A stretch of 64,000 bases of DNA from Xenorhabdus poinarii G6 (GTDB taxonomy: Bacteria; Pseudomonadota; Gammaproteobacteria; Enterobacterales; Enterobacteriaceae): NCBI RefSeq assembly GCF_000968175.1, contig NZ_FO704551.1, forward strand, positions 3,224,001 to 3,288,000, read 5' to 3'. Positions 8,246 through 17,050 of this stretch are shown here, piece after piece. Numbering within the stretch: position 1 is the stretch's first letter; each line of letters begins with the position of its first letter. The position numbers were made by a program, and so were the translations under genes. The notes under the pieces are model-generated. The model had not been told where the DNA came from. It ran no database searches and saw only the letters and a list, made by a program, of their open reading frames with translations.

Positions 8246-9478
8246 ATGCGTTTTAATAAAACCACACTGGCGATCCTTCTTGGTCTGGGTCTGTTTCAAG
8301 GTGTTGCCCAAGCAGCACCTGTGCTCTCTTTAGATAACACCCACGCAGAAAGCATCGCAGCAACCAATAACGCTTGGGTTGAAATCAATACCACGACGTT
8401 CGAAAACAATATCCACACACTACGAAAAAATCTGAACAAAGGGACTCAATTGTGTGCGGTACTGAAAGGGGATGCGTATGGCCACGGGCTCGGCCTGCTG
8501 ATGCCGTCTATCATTAAAACTGATGTGTCTTGTGTGGGAATTACCAGTAATGAAGAAGCGCGTCTCGTCCGGGAAAGCGGTTTCAAAGGACAACTCATGC
8601 GTGTCCGTACAGCCAATGTGAGCGAAATTGAAAGCACATTGGGCTATGACATGGAAGAGATGGTTGGTGATCTGGAACAAGCTCAGGCTGTTGATGCGCT
8701 GGCTAAAAAACACGGAAAACACATTCGTGTTCATCTGGTATTGAATACCGGTCTCATGAGCCGCAACGGGCTGGAAATGAAAACAGAGCAAGGTAAACAA
8801 GACGCTCTGAAAATCGCTCAGCTACCTAACCTGAAGCTGGTCGGCATAATGAGCCACCATGCACTCGCTAATCTGGATGCTATCCGTTCCAGTATTAATC
8901 ACTTCCAGGAACAAACTGCTTGGTTGATCAACGCAGCTAATCTGAACAGAGATGAAATCACGCTGCACGCATCAAGTTCCCTTGCGTCAATGAGCATTCC
9001 TGAAGCACAGTTCGATATGGCGCGCGTTGGTAGTGCCCTTTACGGTATTCTGCCCGACAGCCATCCAGAATATAAGCCACTGATTGAATTAAAAACTCGT
9101 GTTGCTTCTGTTAAAACCTACCCGAAAGGCAATGGGATTAGCTACAACAACACTTACACACTGACGCGTGATTCCAAACTCGCCAACCTGCCTGTTGGTT
9201 TCTCTGATGGCGTAAGCACCAACCTGTCAAACAAAGCCTATGTTCTGATCAATGGTCATCGTGCCCCTATTGTGGGGAGCATCACCATGAACACCGCGAT
9301 GGTCGATGTGACTGACCTGCCTGACGTGAAGGCCGGCGATGAAGTTGTGCTCTTTGGTAAACAAGGCAATAACGAGATCACGCAGTCTGATATCCAAAAA
9401 TGGAGTGGTCAGCATATTGTTGAGTTATCTTCCATTTGGGGAGAAACCAACCCAAAAATCGTGGTAAAGGGTCTATAA
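8246..9478 (+). CDS. Periplasmic broad-spectrum amino-acid racemase (alanine-racemase fold, BsrV type)
   Basis: This PLP enzyme racemises several amino acids in the periplasm; in Vibrio, D-amino acids made this way remodel peptidoglycan. The protein is 410 aa with a signal peptide ending VAQA after residue 23. The PLP lysine is K74 in AVLKGDAYGHG, and the second catalytic residue is Tyr300 in GISYNNTY. Arg119, Arg121, Arg173 and Asn174 coincide with residues I recall as characteristic of the broad-spectrum BsrV group rather than cytoplasmic Alr. ATG 8246 follows GGAGAT. The gene is monocistronic, ending before a strong terminator. A periplasmic lysine or arginine racemase is the main alternative; exact substrates cannot be read. 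Confidence 0.88.
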   Translation: MRFNKTTLAILLGLGLFQGVAQAAPVLSLDNTHAESIAATNNAWVEINTTTFENNIHTLRKNLNKGTQLCAVLKGDAYGHGLGLLMPSIIKTDVSCVGITSNEEARLVRESGFKGQLMRVRTANVSEIESTLGYDMEEMVGDLEQAQAVDALAKKHGKHIRVHLVLNTGLMSRNGLEMKTEQGKQDALKIAQLPNLKLVGIMSHHALANLDAIRSSINHFQEQTAWLINAANLNRDEITLHASSSLASMSIPEAQFDMARVGSALYGILPDSHPEYKPLIELKTRVASVKTYPKGNGISYNNTYTLTRDSKLANLPVGFSDGVSTNLSNKAYVLINGHRAPIVGSITMNTAMVDVTDLPDVKAGDEVVLFGKQGNNEITQSDIQKWSGQHIVELSSIWGETNPKIVVKGL

Positions 9479-9616
9479 TCAAAGTGCCGGTGATATCTGG
9501 TTATTCTTCTTAACCTGTGCTGATGAGCCTTATTTCATTAAAAACACAAAACAGTTCGTGATCATGATCTCTTTATTTTCACGACAGAACAGCCTAATAT
9601 CATTTTAATCACTTTG

Positions 9617-9657
9617 AAAATAACACCCCCCTCCTTCGTGGCGTGGGGTGTTATTTT
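9617..9657 (+). terminator. Strong terminator between racemase and rnk
   Basis: A perfect 13-bp inverted repeat (AAAATAACACCCC at 9617-9629 with its complement at 9645-9657) with T- and A-tails in the stem. It ends 26 bp before the rnk start, so rnk either uses a promoter inside this stretch or depends on read-through. Confidence 0.85.
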
Positions 9658-9683
9658 GTATTGAGCCTAATTTGGAGCGTGGT

Positions 9684-10094
9684 ATGACAACACCTAAAAT
9701 CATTATCAATGAACTCGACGCTGAACGTTTAGATTCTCTGTTAGAACAGCCTGCCTTTGCCAATTCCAGTATTGCCAAAGCGTTGAACGAAGAACTGGAT
9801 CGGGCTGAGATAGTGGCTCCAGTGGATATTCCGGCGGATATTGTCACAATGAACAGTGAAATTCGTTTTATTGATCTGGGCAGTAATGAAGAACGAGTGC
9901 GGACACTGGTCTACCCTGCGTCCTTGCAAGACAGCACAAAGCATCTGTCCGTAATGGCGCCTCTAGGTGCTGCACTTCTGGGTCTACGGGTCAATGATGA
10001 AATCACCTGGACATTACCAAACGGCGAAAAAACCCGCATAAAAGTATTAGAATTGCTTTATCAACCCGAGGCCGCCGGCGAATATCATCGCTGA
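9684..10094 (+). CDS. rnk: Regulator of nucleoside diphosphate kinase (GreA/GreB-family protein)
   Basis: Rnk binds RNA polymerase near the secondary channel and is related in its C-terminal domain to GreA/GreB, but lacks their long transcript-cleavage coiled coil. The protein is 136 aa, the same as E. coli, starting [16 protein letters not shown] at ATG 9684 after TTTGGAG. The C-terminal FKBP-like part contains [20 protein letters not shown]. In-frame codons upstream (from 9648) lie inside the terminator stem and are not used. It converges with pmbA. Confidence 0.95.
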   Translation: MTTPKIIINELDAERLDSLLEQPAFANSSIAKALNEELDRAEIVAPVDIPADIVTMNSEIRFIDLGSNEERVRTLVYPASLQDSTKHLSVMAPLGAALLGLRVNDEITWTLPNGEKTRIKVLELLYQPEAAGEYHR

Positions 10095-10144
10095 TTTTCA
10101 GCCAGCTCAGTCATACCGAACTGGCTACTGTTGATTGAGTATCC

Positions 10145-11488
10145 CTATTGACCGGCGATACTCATTTCCGGCAACAATACCGAACCACACTGAATATTAC
10201 TGCGCGTTTCAATATCATTACCGATTGTCACCATATTTGCCCACATCTCTTTCAAATTGCCTGCAATGGTGATCTCACTGACTGGGTACTGTATTTCCCC
10301 CTTCTCGACCCAAAAACCGGATGCACCACGTGAATAATCCCCGGTCACTGCGCTAACGCCCTGTCCCATCAACTCGGTGACAATCAGCCCTGTTCCCATC
10401 TCACGTAACAAATCAGCAAAATCCAGCCCCTGACCGGCAATCTGCCAGTTATGAATACCACCCGCATGACCGGTATTCACCATTCCCAACTTACGAGCAG
10501 AATAGGAAGTCAGTAACCAAGTCTGCAAAACCCCATCTTTAACAATCTCACGTGGGGTTGTACGTACACCTTCACTGTCAAAAGGCGTAGAAGCCAATCC
10601 ACGCAGCAAATGAGGCTGTTCTTTAATCGTCAACCAGGAAGGCAGGATTGGTTTGCCCAGGCTATCCAACAAGAAAGAAGATTGACGGTAAATACTGCTG
10701 CCGCTGATCGCGCCAACTAAATGGCCGAACAATCCCGTAGCCACTTCCGCAGAAAAAATAACCGGCGCTTTCATCGTTGATAATTTACGCGCACCCAAAC
10801 GGGAAAGCGTGCGACGGGCACACTCCTGACCAACCCACTCAGGCGATTTTAATTCGTCAAGACGACGACTCACCGTATAGGCATAATCGCGCTCCATATT
10901 GCCATCTTGCTCAGCAATCACACAGCTCGACATCGAATGGCGGCTTGAACAGTAGCTCTGTAACATGCCATGACTATTACCAAATACCCGAATACCATAA
11001 TGGCTATTGAAACTCCCCCCCTCCGTATTCGTAATCCGTTTATCTGCCTGCACGGAGGCTTGCTCAGCACGGGCAGCCAACTCAATGGATTTATCCGCAT
11101 CCAGATCCGCAGGATGGAAAAGATCCAGTTCAGGGGCTTCAAAGGCCAATAATTCTTTATCTGCCGGGCCAGCATAAGGATCAGGAGAAGTATAGCGCGC
11201 AATATCAATGGCCGCCTGCACTGTACGCGCAATCGCTTCAGGGCTGAGATCCGTGGAGGACGCACTTCCTTTACGTTGCTGGTGATAAACCGTTATCCCC
11301 AATGCGCCATCGCTGTTAAACTCAACATTTTCGACTTCACTGAAACGGGTACTAACGCTAATTCCCGTGGTTTTATTGACAGCGACTTCCGCAGCATCAC
11401 TGCCTGCTTTCGCTAATTCCAGAGCCTGGGCAACCGCATCTTCCAGCCTCTTCCGCTGCTCGGCGATTTGTTGATTGGTGATTATCAT
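10145..11488 (-). CDS. pmbA: TldE/PmbA subunit of the TldD-TldE metalloprotease
   Basis: TldE pairs with TldD to degrade unfolded or leaderless peptides; the pair matures microcin B17 and acts on CcdA. The protein is 447 aa (E. coli 450) of the PmbA/TldA family. It lacks the HExxxH zinc motif, as expected for the non-catalytic subunit. The C-terminal segment [21 protein letters not shown] is highly conserved. It diverges from darP across 199 bp. Its partner tldD lies on the same strand at 19494-20939, now separated by darP and the 12.3-19.5 kb island. Confidence 0.96.
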   Translation of the reverse strand: MIITNQQIAEQRKRLEDAVAQALELAKAGSDAAEVAVNKTTGISVSTRFSEVENVEFNSDGALGITVYHQQRKGSASSTDLSPEAIARTVQAAIDIARYTSPDPYAGPADKELLAFEAPELDLFHPADLDADKSIELAARAEQASVQADKRITNTEGGSFNSHYGIRVFGNSHGMLQSYCSSRHSMSSCVIAEQDGNMERDYAYTVSRRLDELKSPEWVGQECARRTLSRLGARKLSTMKAPVIFSAEVATGLFGHLVGAISGSSIYRQSSFLLDSLGKPILPSWLTIKEQPHLLRGLASTPFDSEGVRTTPREIVKDGVLQTWLLTSYSARKLGMVNTGHAGGIHNWQIAGQGLDFADLLREMGTGLIVTELMGQGVSAVTGDYSRGASGFWVEKGEIQYPVSEITIAGNLKEMWANMVTIGNDIETRSNIQCGSVLLPEMSIAGQ

Positions 11489-11687
11489 TAATTAACCATA
11501 ATCCAATGAATTAAAAGGTAAATTTATCAGGAAAAATGCGTTCTTTCGGTTCATTGCACGAATGCCGAGTGGTAATCAGGCAATTTTCCCAGTTACAATA
11601 CACAATATTAGGATGTTAACACCCACCGGACGATAGGTCATGTGCCAAAACACACCTTTATCCGGCCTTTTTAGAAGGAAAACCATT

Positions 11688-12224
11688 ATGGCAAAGCAGC
11701 CTGAAGATTGGCTCGACAATTATCCTGCTGAAGAGGAAGAAGAAGAGATAATCTGGGTCAGTAAAAGTGAGATCAAGCGGGACGCTGAAATCCTGAAAAA
11801 GTTGGGCGCTGAACTGGTCGAACTCAGTAAAAACCAACTGGAGCGAATTCCTCTGGATGAAGATCTGCTGGCCGCCATTGAACTGGCGCAGAAAATTAAA
11901 CGTGAAGGGCGTCGCCGCCAATTACAGCTCATTGGTAAATTGTTGCGTGCCCGTGATCCTGAACCCATTACCACAGCGTTAGATAAACTGAAAAATCGCC
12001 ATAACCAGCAAGTGGTTATCTTACATAAACTGGAAGAGCTGCGTGATAAACTGCTTGAAAATGACGATGCCTTTGAAGAAGTGATCGCCCTATATCCACA
12101 TACGGATCGCCAGCAACTTCGGACAATGGTTCGTAATGCTAAAAAGGAAAAAGCGGCGAATAAACCACCGAAATCCTACCGCCAGATTTTCCAATATTTG
12201 AAAGAGCTGTCAGAATCAGCTTAA
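11688..12224 (+). CDS. darP: 50S ribosome assembly factor DarP (YjgA)
   Basis: DarP associates with late 50S subunit precursors. The protein is 178 aa (E. coli 183), with an acidic N-terminus (EEEEEE), then [14 protein letters not shown] and a helical basic core ([28 protein letters not shown]). The start is ATG 11688, preceded by GAAGGA at 11674-11679. An in-frame upstream start at 11640 would add residues absent from the family. It is divergent from pmbA, a common arrangement. Confidence 0.94.
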   Translation: MAKQPEDWLDNYPAEEEEEEIIWVSKSEIKRDAEILKKLGAELVELSKNQLERIPLDEDLLAAIELAQKIKREGRRRQLQLIGKLLRARDPEPITTALDKLKNRHNQQVVILHKLEELRDKLLENDDAFEEVIALYPHTDRQQLRTMVRNAKKEKAANKPPKSYRQIFQYLKELSESA

Positions 12225-12234
12225 TCTTCCCTCT

Positions 12235-12262
12235 CCGCCATTTCGTTAAGAATTGGCGGTCA
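12235..12262 (+). terminator. Possible weak terminator after darP
   Basis: A 6-bp GC stem (CCGCCA / TGGCGG at 12235-12240 and 12254-12259) with a 13-nt loop and no real T-run. It may also mark the join between core DNA and the accessory island. Confidence 0.35.
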
Positions 12263-12355
12263 TTTCCTCCCTTCCCTTTCATTATTCATCTAGATTAAGT
12301 TACGCTTTGGGTTAAATGTAATGAGAGAATGAACGAAAACAGAATTGATTGATTT

Positions 12356-12823
12356 TTAATCGGTCAGTTGATGAAAAAAGTCTGCCGGTGAAATCTGACT
12401 TTCCGCTCCCCGTGGATATTGTCCTTTACATAACATATTGACCCATTCAATGCCCTCTAGTACGGTCTTGACTCGTCTGAAATGCTTGAATTCCAGCATA
12501 GGGCGTGTCCGTCGTTTGACACAACGATGCTCCTGTTCATTCAGCGCGACTGTATTGGCATCGCTCTTATCGATTGTCACCACGTCAGGCCGACTGTGTT
12601 GCCTCATCGCTTTTTTAAAGAAACGCAGAGCAGCCTTCTTATCCCGATGCGCGGTTAGCAAGAAGTCCACCGTATTGCTGTCGGAATCCATTGCCCGGTG
12701 AAGATATTTCCATTGACCTTTCACCTTAATATAGGTCTCGTCCAGTTTTCAGCAACGCCCGACCGCAGACTTGTCACGTCGGTAACTTCGCTACCCGTAC
12801 GCGCCTGACCGAGAACAGGGAAT
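12356..12823 (-). pseudogene. IS6-family transposase remnant (left copy)
   Basis: The reading frame carries the DDE-transposase core of IS6/IS26-type elements: LDETYIKVKGQWKYLHRA, then VVTIDKSDAN, then the tail of the catalytic helix (EQEHRCVKRRTRPMLEF) and an FFHQLTD end. Compared with the copy at 18801-19455, about 27 residues are deleted between the second Asp region and the Glu region, and a TGA lies just upstream of LDETY. The upstream sequence to about 12823 still resembles the transposase in broken frames. No terminal inverted repeat is seen at either end, so it is a dead, truncated element. Confidence 0.85.
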
Positions 12824-12897
12824 TCTAAGGCCTATCTTTTCAGCTCGGGTTAAAACAAGGAAATTTAATAAATTTAAATTATTTATAACTCACCATA

Positions 12898-12926
12898 TTG
12901 ATAATGAGAATTATTTGATATATTAT
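12898..12926 (+). promoter_or_regulatory. Promoter of the type I secretion operon with overlapping Fur-box-like site
   Basis: A near-consensus sigma-70 promoter: -35 TTGATA (12898-12903), 17-bp spacer, -10 TATTAT (12921-12926). A 19-bp sequence, GATAATGAGAATTATTTGA (12900-12918), matches the classical Fur box at 14 of 19 positions by eye and covers the -35 and spacer, the right place for iron-dependent repression. It lies 42 bp upstream of the first gene of the operon. Confidence 0.65.
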
Positions 12927-12967
12927 TTTGAAAGTTAGAAATAATTATTCAGGATGAAGGTATCAGA

Positions 12968-15064
12968 TTGTCTCAATCATTAATAACAGGATTGGTTTTG
13001 ATTGCTGGGTATCACGGTGTTAATTTGGATAGTTTTTCAATAAAACATCAATTTTCTGATAAAGATGGATACTTCGGTGTAACTCAGTGGTTGCTAGCGG
13101 CGAAAGAACATTCGCTCCATGCTAAATTAGTCAAAAAATCAATTGATAGACTTAGATTTTCTCCTTTACCGGCATTAGTTATAGGTGAAAACGAATCTTC
13201 GTTTATTTTATTAAAAGCAGAAGATAATAAATATCTCATCTATGATATAAAAGGGAAAAGTAATCGTATTCTTGACAAGAATGAGTTTGATTCCATTTAT
13301 TCAGGCCAGATTATCCTTATTTCTTCAAAAAAATCAGTTTCAGATAAATTGCAGCGATTTGATTTTACTTGGTTCATTCCAGTAGTTATTAAATATCGTC
13401 ATATATTTACTGAGGTTTTAATATTATCCATTTTTATTCAGGTTTTTGCATTAGTAACACCGCTTTTCTTCCAAGTGGTTATGGATAAAGTTCTTGTCCA
13501 TCAAAGCTATAATACTTTAGATGTTATCGCCTTCGCTTTTGTTGTGGTTGTTTTTTTTGAGGTTATTTTAACTGGATTAAGAACATATCTTTTTTCACAT
13601 ACAACAAATAGAATAGATATTGAATTAGGCTCAAAGCTATTAGGCCATATAATAAATCTTCCAATTCGTTATTTTGAAGTTAGGCGGATAGGAGAAACAA
13701 TTGCCAGGATCAAAGAACAAGAGAATATCCGCCAGTTTTTAACGGGACAGGCGTTTACATCTATCTTAGATTTTATGTTTTCTTTTCTCTTTATTATTGT
13801 GATGTGGCATTATTGCCCTCCTTTGACATTAATTGTTTTAATTTCCTTACCAATATATATTACTCTGTCTGTAATTATTAGTCCCATCTTAAGAAAACGT
13901 TTAGATAAGCAATTTGCCAGAAATGCTGATAATCAGGCTTTCTTAGTCGAAACGGTAAGCACAGTTTCAACATTAAAATCACTGGCTGCTGAGAGGCAAA
14001 TCATAAATCGCTGGCATGAATTATTGCCTGCATATATTGGTTCAGCCATGAAAGTAACCCGTTTAGCTATATTTGGGCAACAAGGTGTTCAATTAGTCCA
14101 AAAAATAGTTTCGATTTTAATTTTGTGGTTTGGTGCTCATTTAGTGATTAGTAATGAAATCACTGTTGGTCAGCTTATTGCCTTTAATATGTTAGCCTCC
14201 CAGGTCACTGCACCTATTATTCGCTTGGCTCAATTATGGCAGGATTTTCAACAAATAGGGATTTCTGTTGCTCGCTTAGGTGATATTTTAAATACCCCTA
14301 CAGAGCATGCTGACAGTAGTGTAAATTTATCTTCATTGCGAGGAGATGTCACATTTGAAGATGTTTTTTTTCGCTATCAAATGGACGGAAAATGGAACAT
14401 AAGTAGTTTATCTCTGGATATTAAGGCCGGCGAAATTATTGGTATAGTTGGCCGCTCCGGCTCGGGAAAAAGTACCTTAGCTAAACTTATTCAACGCTTT
14501 TATATTCCAGAAAAGGGAAGAATAATGCTTGATGAGTTGGATCTTGCATTAGCTGAACCAACTTGGTTGCGACGCCAAATTGGTGTTGTACAACAAGAAA
14601 ATGTATTGCTTAATCGCACAATAAAAGAAAATATTGCACTCACTCATCCATCTGCATCTTTACAGTCTATCATTCAGGTCTGTAAACAGGCTGGTGCTCA
14701 TGATTTTATTATGCAATTACCTAAAGGGTATGACACTCAAATTGGTGAGCAAGGTGTTGGATTATCTGGAGGACAAAGGCAACGCATTGCACTGGCTCGT
14801 GTTTTATTAAACAATCCCAGAATACTTATTCTTGATGAGGCAACAAGCGCACTTGATTACGAATCCGAAAAAGCCATTATGATGAATATGCCATTAATTT
14901 GTAAAAATAGAACGGTAATTATTATTGCACATAGGTTATCTACAATAAGAAATACAAACCGTATTATTGTTATGGATAAAGGGGAAGTTGTAGAGAATGG
15001 ATCACATGATCAATTAATGAATATAGAAAATGGTATTTATCGAAAAATGGCTGAATTAGTATAA
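12968..15064 (+). CDS. Type I secretion ABC exporter, HlyB-like
   Basis: An inner-membrane ABC transporter that drives one-step export of unfolded substrates through an adaptor and TolC. The protein is 698 aa and closely follows haemolysin exporter HlyB. The N-terminal C39-like domain (residues 1-125) has no catalytic Cys, so it is a non-cleaving substrate-docking domain. Transmembrane segments lie around 148-430. The nucleotide-binding domain has Walker A GRSGSGKS (495-502), LSGGQ (599-603) and Walker B ILILDEATSALD (619-630). The start is TTG 12968, about 7 bp after AGGATGAAGG. It heads an AT-rich operon with adaptor, Sel1 lipoprotein and probable substrate genes. No HlyC-like acyltransferase is present, and TolC must come from elsewhere. 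Confidence 0.93.
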   Translation: MSQSLITGLVLIAGYHGVNLDSFSIKHQFSDKDGYFGVTQWLLAAKEHSLHAKLVKKSIDRLRFSPLPALVIGENESSFILLKAEDNKYLIYDIKGKSNRILDKNEFDSIYSGQIILISSKKSVSDKLQRFDFTWFIPVVIKYRHIFTEVLILSIFIQVFALVTPLFFQVVMDKVLVHQSYNTLDVIAFAFVVVVFFEVILTGLRTYLFSHTTNRIDIELGSKLLGHIINLPIRYFEVRRIGETIARIKEQENIRQFLTGQAFTSILDFMFSFLFIIVMWHYCPPLTLIVLISLPIYITLSVIISPILRKRLDKQFARNADNQAFLVETVSTVSTLKSLAAERQIINRWHELLPAYIGSAMKVTRLAIFGQQGVQLVQKIVSILILWFGAHLVISNEITVGQLIAFNMLASQVTAPIIRLAQLWQDFQQIGISVARLGDILNTPTEHADSSVNLSSLRGDVTFEDVFFRYQMDGKWNISSLSLDIKAGEIIGIVGRSGSGKSTLAKLIQRFYIPEKGRIMLDELDLALAEPTWLRRQIGVVQQENVLLNRTIKENIALTHPSASLQSIIQVCKQAGAHDFIMQLPKGYDTQIGEQGVGLSGGQRQRIALARVLLNNPRILILDEATSALDYESEKAIMMNMPLICKNRTVIIIAHRLSTIRNTNRIIVMDKGEVVENGSHDQLMNIENGIYRKMAELV

Positions 15065-15081
15065 TCTTCAATGAGGTTTTT

Positions 15082-16551
15082 GTGCAGATATCCGTTTGGT
15101 TTAAAGGTGTCAGTGAATTTTTCCACCGTTATAAATCGGTTTGCCTTCTTGTATGGAAGGAGCGTAATAAGCTGACACCTCCGAAGCGTTTAAAGGATGA
15201 ATATACTTTTTTACCTGACCATTTGGCTTTAACTGAAACACCCGTTTCACCTTTAGCGAGATGGACTGGCCGCTGTATTATCACGTTATCTGCATTGACG
15301 ATCACGTGGTCATATTTTGGTCAGATAGATATCGATGTCATTAGTCAGGGAAAAGTAATAAGCTACGGACGAAATAAAATCATTCAACCATTGGAAACAG
15401 GCCAGATAAAAGATATTTGGGTTATAGAAGGGCAATATGTCCATAAAGGTGATGCTTTAGTCGCAATAGATGTTTTAGGGGCTGAAGAACAACATCAGCA
15501 GAATGTATTAGCCCTCAATACTGCATTAATTAACTATCAAATAGGCAATTCAGTATTGACATCGATTTCTGCGCAAAAAAAGGAACTGGAATGGAGTTCT
15601 TTATTACCCCATGATAATAAAGAAGAAATACTTTCAATTATTAATTCAATAGAAGATGAACAAAATCAACAAGGCTGGAATATGGCCTATTCTCTATACC
15701 AAACATGGATGAATAAAAACAAGCAGTTGATAGAGAAGAGACATCAGTATCAACTAGAGTCTAAATCTGTACAAGAAGAGATTGTATCTTTGAGTAATTC
15801 TATTCAACTTGAATTACAAAGAACGGTATCTTATGATAAATTGTATAAACAAAATTATTTATCACGCCACGAATGGCTAAATCAAAGAGATAAACTTTCC
15901 AGATTAAAACACCAGCATGAAATTAATAAAAATAGGCATCTTGAACTGGCACATAAAATAAATGAAGTTGAGCGTGAAAAAGAAATTAACACCCAAACAG
16001 TGTTAAAAGATGCGAATGAAATGAAAAGGAATGCACATAATGATATTCAGCGATTATTTATTGAGTCTAAAGTGTCAAAAAAAAGAACTCAAACAACTAT
16101 ATTATATAGTCCTGTTGATGGAAGAGTCCAGCAATTAGCTTTCCATACTATTAATGGAGTAGTACCGGCTACCCAAGCAATGATGGTTATTGTACCTGAC
16201 GAGTCACCACAGGAAATTGAAGTCAGGATCGCAAACAAGGATATGGGTTTTATTCATGAGGGACAATCAGTTGTCATAAAAGTGGATTCTTTTCCCTATA
16301 CCCGATATGGCTATTTGACTGGCCAGATTAAAAATGTCAGTTATGATTCAGTAGAAGATAAAGAACAAGGTTTTATTTTTCCAGCTATTGTTAGCCTTGA
16401 TAGTAATAAAATTAAAATTGATGAAGAATTTGTTACATTGAAAGCGGGTATGACGGTGACTGCTGAAATAAAAACAGGAAAACGCAGAGTTATAGACTAT
16501 ATAATCAGCCCATTAAAAACCAAGATGGAAGAAAGTTTTTGGGAAAGATAA
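15082..16551 (+). CDS. Type I secretion periplasmic adaptor, HlyD-like
   Basis: A membrane-fusion protein linking the ABC exporter to TolC. The protein is 489 aa, with a cytoplasmic N-terminus, one transmembrane helix (about residues 64-80), a lipoyl/barrel hairpin (VISQGKVISYG and TGQIKDIWVIEGQYV), a long charged coiled coil (about 130-330), and the C-terminal beta domain ending near TLKAGMTVTAEIKTGKR. The start is GTG 15082 after TGAGG, 17 bp downstream of the exporter gene. Its end is 20 bp before the next start codon, consistent with one operon. Confidence 0.92.
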   Translation: MQISVWFKGVSEFFHRYKSVCLLVWKERNKLTPPKRLKDEYTFLPDHLALTETPVSPLARWTGRCIITLSALTITWSYFGQIDIDVISQGKVISYGRNKIIQPLETGQIKDIWVIEGQYVHKGDALVAIDVLGAEEQHQQNVLALNTALINYQIGNSVLTSISAQKKELEWSSLLPHDNKEEILSIINSIEDEQNQQGWNMAYSLYQTWMNKNKQLIEKRHQYQLESKSVQEEIVSLSNSIQLELQRTVSYDKLYKQNYLSRHEWLNQRDKLSRLKHQHEINKNRHLELAHKINEVEREKEINTQTVLKDANEMKRNAHNDIQRLFIESKVSKKRTQTTILYSPVDGRVQQLAFHTINGVVPATQAMMVIVPDESPQEIEVRIANKDMGFIHEGQSVVIKVDSFPYTRYGYLTGQIKNVSYDSVEDKEQGFIFPAIVSLDSNKIKIDEEFVTLKAGMTVTAEIKTGKRRVIDYIISPLKTKMEESFWER

Positions 16552-16571
16552 AAACAATCCGAGGTGATAGC

Positions 16572-17039
16572 ATGAGAAAAAAGTTTAGTATAATCATACT
16601 CCCTATAATTACGTTATTAACTTCCTGCGTTGATAACATAAATTATAAAAACCTTAATGAAGATGAGCTAATCAGAACAGCTGTCAAATTAGATCATGAA
16701 GATGAAAATTATCATGAGGCATTTAAGTATTATTTATTAGCGGCAGAAAAAGGCAATGCTGTTGCATTAAATAATCTTGGCTATCTATATGAACAGGGGC
16801 TGGGAGTAAAGCAAAATTATACAAAAGCCTTAGATTATTATAACAAAGCGATTAGGTCAGAAAATCCTAAAACGGCTTTACATAATTTATCTAGATTATA
16901 TTTAGATGGACTAGGAGTAGAAAAAAACAAAGAAAAGGCCCTGGAATTACTTAAAAAATCGGCTGACTTAGGAAATAATCAGGCAATGAGTGATTTGTAT
17001 TGGTTAACAAATCCAAAATCAAAAAATGAATATAATTAG
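16572..17039 (+). CDS. Sel1-repeat lipoprotein in the type I secretion operon (candidate partner or immunity protein)
   Basis: The protein is 155 aa. It begins MRKKFSIIILPIITLLTSC: a lipoprotein signal with lipobox LTSC, Cys19 as lipid site and Val at +2, so outer-membrane sorting is expected. Residues about 45-135 hold two to three Sel1-like repeats (ALNNLGYLYEQGLGVKQNYTKAL and LHNLSRLYLDGLGVEKNKEKAL types). ATG 16572 follows GAGGTGATAG; the in-frame start at 16539 inside the adaptor gene is rejected because it would bury the signal peptide. It sits 11 bp before the probable effector gene. Sel1 proteins serve as immunity proteins in some toxin systems; that role here is inference, and a secretion accessory function is equally possible. 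Confidence 0.8.
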   Translation: MRKKFSIIILPIITLLTSCVDNINYKNLNEDELIRTAVKLDHEDENYHEAFKYYLLAAEKGNAVALNNLGYLYEQGLGVKQNYTKALDYYNKAIRSENPKTALHNLSRLYLDGLGVEKNKEKALELLKKSADLGNNQAMSDLYWLTNPKSKNEYN

Positions 17040-17050
17040 GAGATAACAGT

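Noticed and set aside
12438..12701. 87-aa plus-strand frame, and 18864-19229 / 19251-19625 plus-strand frames
   Set aside because: Antisense shadows of the IS6 transposase remnants and of the tldD end.
12968..13350. C39 peptidase activity of the exporter N-terminus
   Set aside because: The catalytic Cys position is not Cys and the domain follows HlyB, so it is a non-cleaving C39-like domain; a bacteriocin-type leader-cleaving exporter is not supported.
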